A DNA stretch of 64,000 bases from Choricystis sp. odSpoLacu1 (Eukaryota; Chlorophyta; Trebouxiophyceae), in NCBI GenBank assembly GCA_958009055.1, contig OY253654.1, forward strand, positions 620,001 to 684,000, read 5' to 3'. The translations under genes were made by a program, and so were the position numbers. This document shows, piece after piece, positions 53,048 to 63,663 of this stretch; the stretch's first letter is position 1; every line of letters begins with the position of its first letter. The notes below the pieces were generated by a model. That model saw only the letters and a list, made by a program, of their open reading frames with translations. It did no database searches and was not told the origin of the DNA.

Positions 53048-54055
53048 ATGGCGGGCACCACGGCGCGGCTTGCCGCGGCGCGCACGCCGGCCGCGCGGGC
53101 GCGCCGCGCACCGCTCGCCGCGGCCGCGGGTAAGCTTTGGATTGTGGAGGGTTTTGTGGTGGGGCGAAGATGAAGACTGGCCAGTTGGAAAGGAGGGGTG
53201 CCGGTGGAGCGGCGCGCGGGGCGGGTGGGTTTTTTCCTTTGCCCGACCAATCTCCCGCGTCGGGTGCGCCCTCGTTCCGACCGACCCTCCCTTCACCCCC
53301 CACCCACACCCCCACTCTCAGCCTCCCGCGTCCACGTCCACGTCCCCGGGTGCACCCTGCCCTTTGGCTCCCACCTGCGCCTGGTGGGTGGAGCGCCGTC
53401 TCTGGGCGGGTGGGACCCTGACGCTGCCCCTGCGTTGGCCTGGGCGGAAGGGGACGACTGGCATGCGACGCTCGACCTGGACGACGGCGCCGACTCCAGC
53501 AGTGATGGAGAGGACGCCGACGCCATCCCCTGCAAGCTGGTCATCGTGCACGGCGACGGCAGCGTGGAGTGGGAGGCGGGGAGCGACCGCGAGCTGACGC
53601 GCCCGCGCGGGGGGGGCGCGACCAGTGTTTCCCTGGCCTTTGGCTCCACAGGCGTGGCGTCTTATGAGGATGACCCGGCGGGTGTGGCTTTGGCGGCAGA
53701 GGCGGCGGACCGCGCGGTGAAGGCGGCTGAAAAGGCGGCGGCTGAAGAAGCAAAATTCACTGCAGCGGCGGAAAAGGCGGCGGCCGAGGCGGCGGCCGCG
53801 GCAGCCGCCGCTGCCGCCGCGTCCAAACCTGCGGCCAAGGACAAGCCCAAGGACAAGCCCAAGGACAAGCCCAAGGACAAGCCCAAGCCGGCGGCCCCGC
53901 CCCCCCTGCCCAAGGGCGGCAAACAGATCAAGGTGGCGGGCGTGCGCGCGCGCGTCGACGCCGACGGCTCGGTCACCCTCTCCTCCGACGACGACGACGG
54001 GGGCGAGAATGCGGCCACGCTGGCGGCCCGGTTGCTGAAGATTGACAAGCAGTGA
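53048..54055 (+). CDS. Plastid starch-binding (CBM20) protein
   Basis: Two exons, 53048..53129 and 53322..54055 (271 aa). A transit-peptide-like N-terminus (MAGTTARLAAARTPAARARR) precedes a CBM20: HVHVPGCTLPFGSHLRLVGGAPSLGGWDPDAAPAL with the conserved Trp, then GDDWHATLDL, and CKLVIVHGDGSVEWEAGSDRELT, the two starch-contact Trp regions. After it a long Ala/Lys/Glu helix (about residues 150-195, coiled-coil-like), a KDKPKDKPKDKP repeat, and an acidic end. No catalytic domain. It likely binds starch granules and scaffolds other proteins, by analogy with CBM-coiled-coil plastid proteins. Confidence 0.85.
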
Positions 54056-54196
54056 AGAGAGAGAGATGGTTTTGAAAACAAGAGAGAGAGAGCAGATTAA
54101 TGTAAAAAACACAAATAAAAGACACCCTCCACAACCAGCTGCCACCTCCTTTGTTTGCACGCTCAAAATGAAAAAATCGCACACACTCACACTCTT

Positions 54197-55284
54197 TCAC
54201 CCATACGCCTTGCGGAACCTGGCCACCGCCTCCTCCACGTCGGCCCTGTGCCCAAACGCGCTCGCGCGCACAAACCCTTCCCCCCCCGGCCCAAACCCAG
54301 ACCCCGGCGTCGTCACGATGTCGCACTTGTCCAGAATTTCAGCAAACACGTCCCACGATTTGCGCCCTGGAAACCCGACCCACACGTAGGGCGCGTCGGT
54401 GCCGCCGTGCACGGTGAAGCCCATCGACTCAAACGTCGACCTCAAGATTTGAGCATTTTCTTTGTAGAATTTAACCAGGCCCTGCATCTCCGCAAACCCG
54501 GCATCCTGCAGGCAGGCCAACCCCCCCGCCTGCGCCACGGAGGAGGCACCGTTGAAGACGGTGGTCATGATGCGGTTGAAGTCGGCGATGATGGGGGCGC
54601 CGTCGGCGTACCTCAACTTTTCGGGCACCACCGTCCACCCCAGGCGCACGCCGGTGAACCCCGCGTACTTGGAGAAGGAGCACGTCTCCATGGCGCATTC
54701 ATCGGCGCCCGGGATCTCGAAGATGGTGCGGGGGCAGTCGGGGTTGGAGATGAACAGCGCGTACGCGGCGTCATGAATGATGATGCTCCCATTCCGCCTG
54801 GCGAACGCCACCAGCTCCGTCAACTGGGCCCGCGTGGCGGCCGCCCCGGTGGGATTGTTGGGGGAGCAGAAGAAGATGAGGTCGGTGCGGGGGGCGGTGG
54901 AGAGGTCGGGGAAGAAGTCGGTTTCCGGCGTGCACTTCATGTACGTGATCCCCTCAAACCCTTCCCCGTCAAACCCGCCCGTCATGCCCATTATGACGGA
55001 GGAGTCGACGTAGACCGGGTAGGCGGGGTCCTGCAGGGCGACGGTGACGTCCCGACCAAACATCATCTGCAGGCGGCCGATGTCACATTTGGAGCCATCA
55101 GAGATGATGATCTCTGAAGGACTGCGCCCCGCGTGCGCGTACAGACGGTCGCACACGGCTTGGCGCAGCTCGGAGCGGCCTTGTTCAGCGCCGTAGCTGT
55201 TTGGTGGGGGGGGGACAAGGGAGTGAGGGCTTGGTGTGTGTCGTCCAAGCCCACCACCAAACCCTTCCCTCCTTCCCTCCCATC

Positions 55285-55317
<33 letters not shown>

Positions 55318-55979
55318 CCAGAGTAACCCTCCAGCGTGCCCAGCCCCGCCGCCGCCTGGGCCATGGCGGCCGCAATCGTGGGCGGAATCGGCTCCGTCGT
55401 GTCGCCAATGCCCAGAGAAATGATTTTTGCGTCCGGCCTCGCCTCCTGGTGGGCGCGGCGGCGGCGCGCGATCTCGGGGAATAGGTAGCCCGCCTGCAGC
55501 TTGGCAAAGTTGGGGTTGCGGGTGACGCGGGTGGTGGCTGGTGGGGGAGGAGGGTGTGGCTGTGAGTTTTGGAGAAAGATTTTGGAGCCACAGCTCCGTG
55601 ATCGCCCCCACGATTCCGACGCGAGAGCTGTAACTCTGTGTTGACACTAACACGCGGGGCACGCGCAGAAGCACACAGCACCAGGGGACAGTTTTCGGTG
55701 TTCGTTTTTGACGCAATTCTTCCCCCCAAAACACACTCACCCTCGGTCGCGGCGGCGCGCATCGTCGGCCGCGACGCACGACGAGCGCTGTGAGACAGAG
55801 TGGGTGGGGGAGGAGGTGAGAGGTGTTGGTTGGAATGCGGGCGTCGATCGAACAACAACTCCGGCGGCGCTGTTGCCGCCCCCGCATTGGCGGTTCGCGC
55901 GCCACCAGCGTGTGTCCACAGCCCACACACGCACGCACCGAACCGGTGTGGCCACAGCAGAACGCAGGGCGGTCGCCAT
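54197..55979 (-). CDS. DAPL: LL-diaminopimelate aminotransferase, plastid
   Basis: Four exons, 55939..55979, 55741..55787, 55318..55537, 54197..55196 (435 aa). PLP enzyme making LL-diaminopimelate in the plant-type lysine pathway. Transit peptide [20 protein letters not shown], then [108 protein letters not shown], and the PLP-Lys motif [15 protein letters not shown]. Length and motifs fit the plant enzyme. The exon 3 donor is followed at once by a (GT)n stretch. Confidence 0.96.
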
Positions 55980-56123
55980 CGGGGAAATAAAGTGGAAGGA
56001 GAGGGAAGAAGGGGGGCCGACCAAAAGAAAACAGCAGCGTCGTGTCTGTTCTTCGTATTGTTTCTCGTTTCACACCCCCAAAAACCCTCCCTGCCCGAGA
56101 GTCTGCGCCCCGCCAAACCCTTC

Positions 56124-56862
56124 ATGGCCCAGGTGGGGGCCTCACTCTCCCTTTTTACCGTGGAGCTGCACACATCGATGGGACGGACAGAGTGGTGCGG
56201 TCGCGCGTTTTTACCAGGCTCACCAGAAATAGCACCCCCCTCTCCTCCCCACACAGCTCGACACCCCCGCCCCCTCGCTCTGGTTTGGCCCGCCACCGGG
56301 GACATCCAAGCCCTCCCCCACCCGCTTTGTGCGCGCGGGCGACGGCGCCGCCCGGCGGGCGGCGCCGCCGACCCCACGCGCCGCGCCGCGCGCACGCACC
56401 AAGCCCCCCCTCCCCGCTCTCACTGACTGGGTGCCCGCAGCCGCGCGCGGGGACGGTGTGCCGAACGCCGTGGCCGCCAACGCGGCTGCCGCGGCGGCCA
56501 CGCCGCGCCGCACGCCGGTGCGGCCGGCGTCGCCGCGCGCAGTGGAGCGGCCTGGGTTTGGGGAGGTGCCTGAATACCTGCTCCGCGCGCGGGAGGCGGC
56601 TGCCGCCGCCGCCGCTGACATGGAGGCTGTCCATTCAGCGCAAGCTTCCAGGCGGCGCGTGCTGACGGCGGAAGAGCGGGAGGGTCTGCTGGCCGCGGCG
56701 CGGCGCCGCCTCGAGGCTGCCTGCACTGTCGCCGCCGCGCTGCCCCTTGTCTGCGACACGCTGGCCGCCCGCCGGCGGGCGGAGGCGGTGGAGGCGGCGG
56801 CGGCGGCCGCGGCGGCCGACGTGGCCCTGCTGGAGCGGGGCGGCGAGATTGTGGTGGAATGA
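56124..56862 (+). CDS. Enkurin-domain protein
   Basis: Proposed exons 56124..56132 (MAQ) and 56257..56862 (204 aa). The C-terminal 100 residues follow the enkurin pattern: [20 protein letters not shown], then [40 protein letters not shown], and a final [12 protein letters not shown] (compare KVPxYLxxRK, LPxxxxTxxxxxRKxxLE, SxPxIxV). Enkurin (FAP106 in Chlamydomonas) is a ciliary doublet-microtubule inner protein at the inner junction. The N-terminus is Pro/Arg-rich. The three-residue first exon is the weak point; the frame from 56257 is secure. Confidence 0.72.
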
Positions 56863-56924
56863 CGGGGGATGGTGAAAGGGATGGCTTTAACACACACACC
56901 ATCCGAAATCTCTCCCTCACCAAA

Positions 56925-57824
56925 CTAAAACCTGTACACAACAGCCCCATCCTCTTGGGCTGGTGGTGGTGGCGGCTGGGCACGGAGCGCCGGCGCCGCG
57001 GCGGGTGGCGCCGCGCGCGCGCGCGCTTCCCCCGCCGCCGCCACCGCCGCCACCTCTGCCCGCACCGCCGCCACCTCCCCCCTCAACTCGACCACCTCGC
57101 GCGCCAGCCGGGCCATGACCTCCGTCTGCTTGGTGGCCACGCGCTCCAGGCCGGCCACCAGGGACCGCGAACCGCGCGCGTCGGCCGCGGCTTCATCGAC
57201 CGCCACCGCCAACCCCGCCGCCGCCGCCGCCGCCGCGTCCGCGGTGGCGCGCGCAGCCCGCACGGCGGGCCCCACGTCCCGAGCCAGCAGTCGCACGCGC
57301 AGGCGGGACTTGGCGGCGGCGGACGCCGCGGCGGACAGGCCGTCAGCAGCGGCGCCCGCGGCGGCCTCCAGACCCGCCAGCCTGGCAGCCAGCGTCACGG
57401 GCGTGGTGACGGGGCGGGCGGCTCGCCTGTCGCCGGTCGACCGGGCGGCTGCAGCGACGGCGGCCAGGGTGAGGAGGGCAGTGGCAGCGAGTGGTGCTGC
57501 CTTCGGCGGCACAGGCGGCGCAGGCGGCACCGCCGCCACGCCCCGCCTTCCACTCGCCACGGGCGCCGCCTGCCGCGGGCGTGCCGCCAGCAACGCGCCC
57601 GCCTGCAGCATGGCTGCACCCGCCAGGGCGGCCGCCTCGACGCGGGACGCACTGCCGCTGCCCCCGCGCACCTGGGCGGCGGGCAGGGCTGCGGCGGTGC
57701 GCTTGGCGCGCGCCACGGCGGCATCCAGGCCGTCGCTGGACGAGCCAGCAGGGTGGGAGGCCGAGGCGGCGGCGCGGGGGGGGTGGGGGGCGGGGCGCAT
57801 TGGGCGCGAGGGTGAGATGCGCAT
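56925..57824 (-). CDS. Ala-rich protein with membrane segment and coiled coil, unknown
   Basis: Single exon, 299 aa, not recognised. The N-terminus MRISPSRPMRPAPHPPRAAA could be a transit peptide. A hydrophobic stretch AAPLATALLTLAAVAAAARS at about residue 115 could span a membrane. The C-terminal half is a regular heptad-like helix: ARLAGLEAAAGAAADGLSAA, VAGLERVATKQTEVMARLAREVVELRGEVAAVRAEVAAVAA. The tail is Ala/Pro-rich and ends VVYRF. The stop lies 62 bp from that of the convergent enkurin gene. Thylakoid or envelope tethering is only a guess. Confidence 0.55.
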   Translation of the reverse strand: MRISPSRPMRPAPHPPRAAASASHPAGSSSDGLDAAVARAKRTAAALPAAQVRGGSGSASRVEAAALAGAAMLQAGALLAARPRQAAPVASGRRGVAAVPPAPPVPPKAAPLAATALLTLAAVAAAARSTGDRRAARPVTTPVTLAARLAGLEAAAGAAADGLSAAASAAAKSRLRVRLLARDVGPAVRAARATADAAAAAAAGLAVAVDEAAADARGSRSLVAGLERVATKQTEVMARLAREVVELRGEVAAVRAEVAAVAAAGEARARAAPPAAAPALRAQPPPPPAQEDGAVVYRF

Positions 57825-58213
57825 TTTGGTGAAAGCAGGAGTGGGATTGGGGGCTCTGTGCCCGACGTGGACAGGTGGGGTTGTGTGTGAGACGTTGGGT
57901 GGAGAGGAGGTTTTGTGGAGGGGTGGCGCGAGGGCCCCACACACGCTGGAAAAAACAACGAAGGTGTCGTCGGTCGCACGTTCGTTTCGTCTCCCCACTC
58001 TCGACTGACCAAAAACACCGACCGCCCCACCACCAGAGCGCCGACGCTTTGCTCCACGCACACCTTCTCCGCCTCTTTCACTTCAGAGGGAGCCTCTTTC
58101 GCCCTCGCTGCGCGCGCTCCACCGCGCAGGTGTGCGTGTGTGTGTGAAGTGTGCATGACCACCCCCCCTCCGCCGCGCCCTCCCCCTTGCTTCACCCCCC
58201 CCACACACACACC
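57825..58213. other. Promoter region between divergent genes
   Basis: About 390 bases separating the start codons of the coiled-coil protein and the MADS gene. No further gene was seen. Confidence 0.55.
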
Positions 58214-59134
58214 ATGGGCCGCAAAAAGATACGCATCGAACGCATCACCGAGGAGCGCAACCGCCAGGTACGTGTTGTGTGTGGAGGCGGAGGGAAAAGA
58301 GGGTTTGGGTGGTGGGCGTCGCGTTGCCTTTCTCTCGCTCTCTCTCAAAACTCCCTCCTTTTCCCACCCCCCAGGTCACCTTCACCAAGCGCAAAAATGG
58401 GCTCATGAAGAAAGCCATGGAGCTGTCCGTGCTGTGCGGGTGCGACGTGGGGCTGATCATCTTCAACACTAATGGTGGGGGTGGGGTGTTTGGGGGTGGG
58501 GGCAAAAAAAGAGAAGAAACAGGCTGCGTGAGAAAACAGTCGCACTCCCCCCGCCTGCCCTGAAAAAACTGGCATCCATGTTTCTTTCCACCCCCATCAA
58601 AACTAACACATCCGTATTTTCCTTCAACCTCACTCAGGCAAGCTCTATCAGTTCTCCTCGTGCGACATGACGACCCTCATATCGCGCCACGCGGCGGCCG
58701 GGCGCGCTCCCGCCGAAAATCGCCGCGTTGCCGACCTGCACGCCCAACACTTTGGTGGGGGAGGAGGAGGAAGCAGCAGTGGTGGTACCGTGCGGCGTGT
58801 GGCGCCTGGCGGCGGTGGTGGCGCGCCCAAGCGCCTGCGCGCGGCGCCCCCGCCGCCCCGCCCGCCGCCCACCGATGCCACCACCCTGCCCCCTCTCTCC
58901 CCTCGCTCGTCAGCAGCCTACGCCTCCATCGACGCCGAGTTTGAGGCCGCCCTGGCCAGCCTTGGCGGCGTGGCGCTGGGCTGTGGGCCTCGGGGGCACG
59001 CGCGGCCCCCCGCAGCGCCGCGCGGCGAGGACGCCATCTCGTGGGCCAGTGGGCTGGATGAGAGGGGCGAGGACGACGACACCGACAGCGTGGCGTGGGA
59101 GGAGGAGGAGGAGGAGGAGGAGGAGAGTGAGTGA
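58214..59134 (+). CDS. MADS-box transcription factor, MEF2-like
   Basis: Three exons, 58214..58267, 58375..58474, 58638..59134 (216 aa). The MADS domain is complete from residue 1: [18 protein letters not shown] / [20 protein letters not shown] / [21 protein letters not shown], the slashes after RQ and in NTNG marking introns or text breaks. MGRKKI and [22 protein letters not shown] with LCxCDV(xL)IIF are of the MEF2/type II kind. No recognisable K domain follows; the rest is Gly/Pro-rich with an acidic, poly-Glu end (a possible activation region). Green algae typically carry one or two such genes. Confidence 0.95.
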
Positions 59135-59392
59135 AGAGAGTGTGTGTGTAGCAAGGTCGGCCGGTGTTTTTTGTTCGTTGAAAACAGCAACCGTTTTTTC
59201 TTTCCCTTCCGCGTGCTGCGGCGGCGTGCGCCCTCGCCACGCTCTTGTCACACACACACCACACACACTCTCATACCAAATGCACAAGTCCGCCTGCTGT
59301 GCGCCTGGCGGCGGGCCGTGCTGAGTTTCAGTTTTCGATTCGACATTGAACCGTCCTCCCTCCTCTCTCCCACACACACACCAACGCCCCGA

Positions 59393-61846
59393 ATGACCAC
59401 ATACGCCTCCTACTTTCCCGCGCCCGGGGAGTATGTGTACGCCGGCACTCCGTTGGCCGACAGCAAGCCCCACCCTCCTCCGCGCCGCGGCGCCGACCCC
59501 CGCCCCGCCGTCCCCCGCCTGCACGGCGCGTTTGAGGGCGGCTTCAGCGCGGGCCACTTCAACAGTGTGGGCACGGAGGCGGGGTGGGCGCCGGCGACGT
59601 TTGTGTCGTCGCGCGGGGTGCGTGCTGAGGCTCGCACCGCGACTGCCACTGACTTTATGGATGACGATGAGCGGGAGGCGGCCGAGACGGCGGGGCTGAG
59701 GGTGGCGGCTGCCTACGACACGTATGGTGGGGGTGGGGCTGTGGCGGCAGCGGCTGCGGCCGCCGCCGACGCCGCGACGCGGCCCCACGCCAGCGAACTG
59801 CCCGACCTCGTCCCCTCCGTCATCCTCGCCCCCGCCGCCGACTCGGTGGGTGTCCGCCTGCTGCGGGCGGCCGGGTGGAGGCCGAGGGCCAGTGTGCTGG
59901 GTGGCGACGGGGGGCTGCCCCCGCCACCACCGCCCCCTCACCCCAAAGACAATGAGCACGGCGTGGGTTACGACCCGCACACAGACGCGCCCGAGTTTGC
60001 GGCGGCGGCGGCAGACAGGAAGCAACAGCGTGGCGGGCGCGGTGGCGGCGGTGGCGGCCTCCGCGCCACATCCACGCGCGGCGTGCCGTTTGGCGGCGTC
60101 GACGCGTACGACAACGACGACGACGTCGCCTGGGACGGCGTCACCGACGACTACGTGGACGCAGACGTGGTGGCGGGGCGAGGCGACGGCGCGGTGAGGG
60201 GGGGCGACCGCGGCGCGAGCCGCGCTGCGGCGCGGTTGGCCCTCGCCGCCACTCATCACTTTGAGGTGGCGTCGGACGAGTCGGATGGTGATGACGGCGG
60301 TGGCCGCCCTGGCGACATCCCCCGCCTGGTCGGCCGAGCCGCGCCGCTCGCGCTGGCCGCGACCCTCGCTGCCGACGCGCCGCTGCCAGGGTGCGTCCAC
60401 GCAACCGCCCCTCCCCTGCAGCGTGCCATCTTCCGGCCACCGCCCCTACCCGCCGGCTTTGTGCCGCGCGCGTCAGCGGTGGCGCGCGCGCAGGCGGTGG
60501 CCCGCCGCGTGGCCGCGGGTGCAGGTGGCGCCTCGCCTGCCGTCACCGCGCCGCCTCCCTCCAACCCGGCCGCTGCACGCGCTGCCGCCCTGCTGGCGCC
60601 CTACGTGGCGCGGTCGGGGCCCGCCCTGGAGGCGCTGGCGATTCAGAGGGCGGCGGCTGGCGATGGCTCGCTCGCGTTTTTGGTGGGGGGCGATGGTGCA
60701 GCATGGTTTCGACAGACGGTCGCCTCCCTGCGTGCCTCAACCACCACCGCCGCCGCCTCCACCGGCGTCATCGGACGCCGGTCGGCCCCCCTCAGCGCGG
60801 ACGAGCGGGGAGTGCTGCTGAGTGGGGGTGGGGTGACGGCAGCACCACGCGGCGGCGTGGCAGTCCCTGCCGCCGCTGCGCCGCCCATCGTCGGCGGTGG
60901 CCCCCTCCCGCCCCCGCCTCCGCCTCCCTCACAACCCAGCGTCACTGTCGCCATCGCGGCCGCCGACCGCGCCCGCCTGGCGGCCTCGCTGGCGTCCTCG
61001 TTTGTGTCTTCGGGGAGTGTCGCGCCGGCTGCCCCCGTCGCTGCTGCCACCCCGGCCACCACCCCTGCAGCCGGCCTGCGCCCCGGCGCGGCACCGCGGG
61101 CGGGGCCACCGCCACCGCCCGACACCGTGCCCGCGTCCACGCCGGCAGCAGCAGCGGCAGCCCCCAGTCACTCGCTGCCGCGTGGTCGCACGGTGGAGGA
61201 ATGGCGGCCACCCCCCCTGCTGTGCCGCAGGTTCAACGTGCCCGATCCGTACAAGGGAAAAGCGCCCCCCGTGGCGGAGGGGCCTCGGTATAAGTCGGAT
61301 GGCGTGACGCTGCTGGAGACACAGGCGGCTGCTGTCGCCGCGGCGGCAGGGGCAGCCGCGCCCACACCACCACCCGACGCCTCCTTCCCCACCGACGCTG
61401 CTGCAGCCGCGGACGCCTTCCTGGGCTCCCTGGGCGCGCCCCCGCCCGCGGCCACGCTGCCGCCGCCCCCCCCGCCCCCGCCCCCGCCGACCGGGCCGCT
61501 GCCGCCGCCGCCGTCGGAGGCGCCGTTTGAGGTGCGCCCGATGGACTTGTTCAAAGCCATTTTTGAAGGGAGTGGGTGTGGAGGGCAGGAGGAGGATGGA
61601 GGGCGGGAGGGTGGTGCGGCAGAGGTGGCACGGTGCGACGTGCCTGCGGCTGCGGCTCCACCCCCGCCTCCACCTCCGCCACCCCCACCCCCCCCACCTG
61701 CCACCGACCACACTGCTGAGGCCGCCCTGCGCCGCGTGCGGCGGGAGGAGAAACGGCGCAAGGAGGAGGAGCGGGGCTCGTCGCGGCACGGCCGCCACAA
61801 GAAGAAGCGGCGGTCGCGGTCGCGGTCGCGGGAGCGCAGGAGGTAG
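59393..61846 (+). CDS. TGH: GPATCH1/TOUGH-type RNA-processing protein
   Basis: Single exon, 817 aa. Nuclear G-patch/SWAP protein associated with splicing and, in plants, with microRNA biogenesis. N-terminal DUF1604-type block: AFEGGFSAGHFNSVGTEAGWAPATFVSSRG and DFMDDDE. The G-patch position reads SVGVRLLRAAGWRPRASVLGGDG, where several of the usual glycines are lost. A SURP/SWAP module follows (LLAPYVARSGPALEALAIQR, then FLVGGDGAAWFRQTV). Then LCRRFNVPDPYKGK, a family signature, long poly-Pro tracts, and a C-terminal RRVRREEKRRKEEER plus RS repeats. Only 73 bp separate its stop from the next start on the same strand. Confidence 0.85.
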   Translation: MTTYASYFPAPGEYVYAGTPLADSKPHPPPRRGADPRPAVPRLHGAFEGGFSAGHFNSVGTEAGWAPATFVSSRGVRAEARTATATDFMDDDEREAAETAGLRVAAAYDTYGGGGAVAAAAAAAADAATRPHASELPDLVPSVILAPAADSVGVRLLRAAGWRPRASVLGGDGGLPPPPPPPHPKDNEHGVGYDPHTDAPEFAAAAADRKQQRGGRGGGGGGLRATSTRGVPFGGVDAYDNDDDVAWDGVTDDYVDADVVAGRGDGAVRGGDRGASRAAARLALAATHHFEVASDESDGDDGGGRPGDIPRLVGRAAPLALAATLAADAPLPGCVHATAPPLQRAIFRPPPLPAGFVPRASAVARAQAVARRVAAGAGGASPAVTAPPPSNPAAARAAALLAPYVARSGPALEALAIQRAAAGDGSLAFLVGGDGAAWFRQTVASLRASTTTAAASTGVIGRRSAPLSADERGVLLSGGGVTAAPRGGVAVPAAAAPPIVGGGPLPPPPPPPSQPSVTVAIAAADRARLAASLASSFVSSGSVAPAAPVAAATPATTPAAGLRPGAAPRAGPPPPPDTVPASTPAAAAAAPSHSLPRGRTVEEWRPPPLLCRRFNVPDPYKGKAPPVAEGPRYKSDGVTLLETQAAAVAAAAGAAAPTPPPDASFPTDAAAAADAFLGSLGAPPPAATLPPPPPPPPPPTGPLPPPPSEAPFEVRPMDLFKAIFEGSGCGGQEEDGGREGGAAEVARCDVPAAAAPPPPPPPPPPPPPPATDHTAEAALRRVRREEKRRKEEERGSSRHGRHKKKRRSRSRSRERRR

Positions 61847-61919
61847 ACTGAGAGAGAGTTCTTGTTTCTATTTTTTCTTTTGTCACAACGCACAGAATCG
61901 TTTTTGTCATCAACCCATT

Positions 61920-63534
61920 ATGAAAGCCACCCTTCCTCCCTCCACCCGCCTCACCACCCCCCGCCGCGCCGTCTGCGCCCGGGCGGCAACCCCTGATGTC
62001 GATGTGGCGATTGTCGGGGGCGGCCCCGCCGGCCTGGCCACCGCGCGCGCGCTGGCTCGCGTTGCGCCCCGCCTGTCGGTCGCCGTGCTGGAGCGTGCAC
62101 GCGAGATGAGGCCCATCGGGTTTACAATCGGGTTGATGGGTGAGTGCGTTGGGGGAGGCTGGAGAAAAAGGGGGGGGCGACGTGGCCATGTGTCGGTTGA
62201 TGCCGCTCCCCTCCCCTTCCTGGCGACGCATTTCGCCATACCCAGCCGTGCCACGTCGGCAGACGATGCGCATGTGCACGTCGCGTGGGCGGAAAGGGAG
62301 GAAGAGAGGGAGGACAGCAACCAACCGCCGCTCAAAAGAAATGCGCGTCGTCGCAGCACGACACGGCCTCACCACCTTCTCACCACCCACCCACCCCACC
62401 CACACAGGCAACGGCCTCCACACCCTGACCGCCCTGGACCCGTCCCTCGGCGCCGCTGTCGAGGCGCGCCTCCTGCCCGACGGCCCGGTTCGGCAGTACG
62501 ACCCTGCTGATCCCACCCGCCTCCTGCTCGACCGTCCGTCAGCCACCGGCATCTTCGACCGCTGGTGCCGGCGGGTTGGCCACTTTCCCTGGCACGAGCT
62601 GGTGGACACGCTGGCGGGTGGGCTTCCCGCCGGCGTGGTGCGGCTGGGGCACTCGGTGGAGGGCGTGGTGGACGGCGACCCGGAAGGCCAAGACGCCGAC
62701 ACCGGCTGCGTCACCGTCACGTCGTCCCTGCCTGATGGGTCGACAAACACGCTGACTGCGCGCCTGGTGGTGGGGTGTGACGGCAACCAGTCGGCTGTGC
62801 GCACTGCGGCGACTGGGGATGCGTCCGCGCCATGCTTTCTGGGGATGGCGGTCTGGCGCGGGCAGTGCGCTGCGCCGCGCGACTGGGCGCACCACGCTAA
62901 CCTGTTGACCGGCTTTGCCCGCGCCGGCCAACTCTTTCTCGTGGTCGACCTGCAGCGTGAGATCAATGCGGATGGTGTGCGCGCCCGCGGCGGCCGCCTG
63001 GCGTGGCAGGCGATGGCGCCGTGGCCGGCGGAGAAACTGGGCGACTTGAAATCTGCGCGCTACACCGACGCCGCCGCCACCTACACCGCCGACACTGCCA
63101 AGCGGGACCGCGCCCTGGCTGCGTATGCGGACTACCCTGCTGTAGCGCTGGATTTGGTCAAGGCGAGTGATCCGAGCACGATCACAGAACATGGACAGTT
63201 TTACAGGATGGCGTCCGATTGCCGCATATGGGGGCGGGGGCGTGTCACCCTGGCCGGCGACGCCGCCCACCTCATGACCCCGTTCCTCGGCCAAGGCACC
63301 AACCAAGCCCTGGAGGACGCAGTCGAGCTGGCGCGCTGCGTTGGCAAGCATGGAGCGACGCCTGCTGCTCTGCGCGAGTACGAGAGCATCCGCGTCCCCG
63401 CCGCGACGCGCGTGCAGGAGGGGTCGGTCGGCATCGCCAAATCAATGGTGAGTGGGGGCAAAATTTCGGAAGTCGAGTGGTACACCGCCAACTCGGACGT
63501 GTTGAGCCACGCGCCGGAGCCGTTGGTGGTGTGA
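61920..63534 (+). CDS. FAD-dependent monooxygenase, probably plastid
   Basis: Two exons, 61920..62139 and 62408..63534 (448 aa). N-terminal 25 residues (MKATLPPSTRLTTPRRAVCAR) are transit-peptide-like. FAD site I: VDVAIVGGGPAGLATARALAR; second motif LTARLVVGCDGNQSAVR; third GRGRVTLAGDAAHLMTPFLGQGTNQALEDAVELAR. This is the aromatic hydroxylase/zeaxanthin epoxidase superfamily. The substrate cannot be told: it lacks the extra FHA domain of zeaxanthin epoxidase. The exon 1 to exon 2 join (GFTIGLMGNGLHTL) matches the usual GIGLxxNGLxxL region. Confidence 0.85.
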
Positions 63535-63663
63535 AGAGAGGGGGGCTGTGGGAAACTGTAGGAAGGTTTTTGCAAGCACGTCGGGAGTGTCTGTCAGTCG
63601 CAGGCTGGGTGTGGTCGGCAGGCGTTCAGAGAGTCTTAACTCGAGCACAGCACGCACTCTTCG

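Noticed and set aside
61551..62966. Long minus-strand frame over the FAD monooxygenase
   Set aside because: Shadow of the plus-strand gene; no family-like text.
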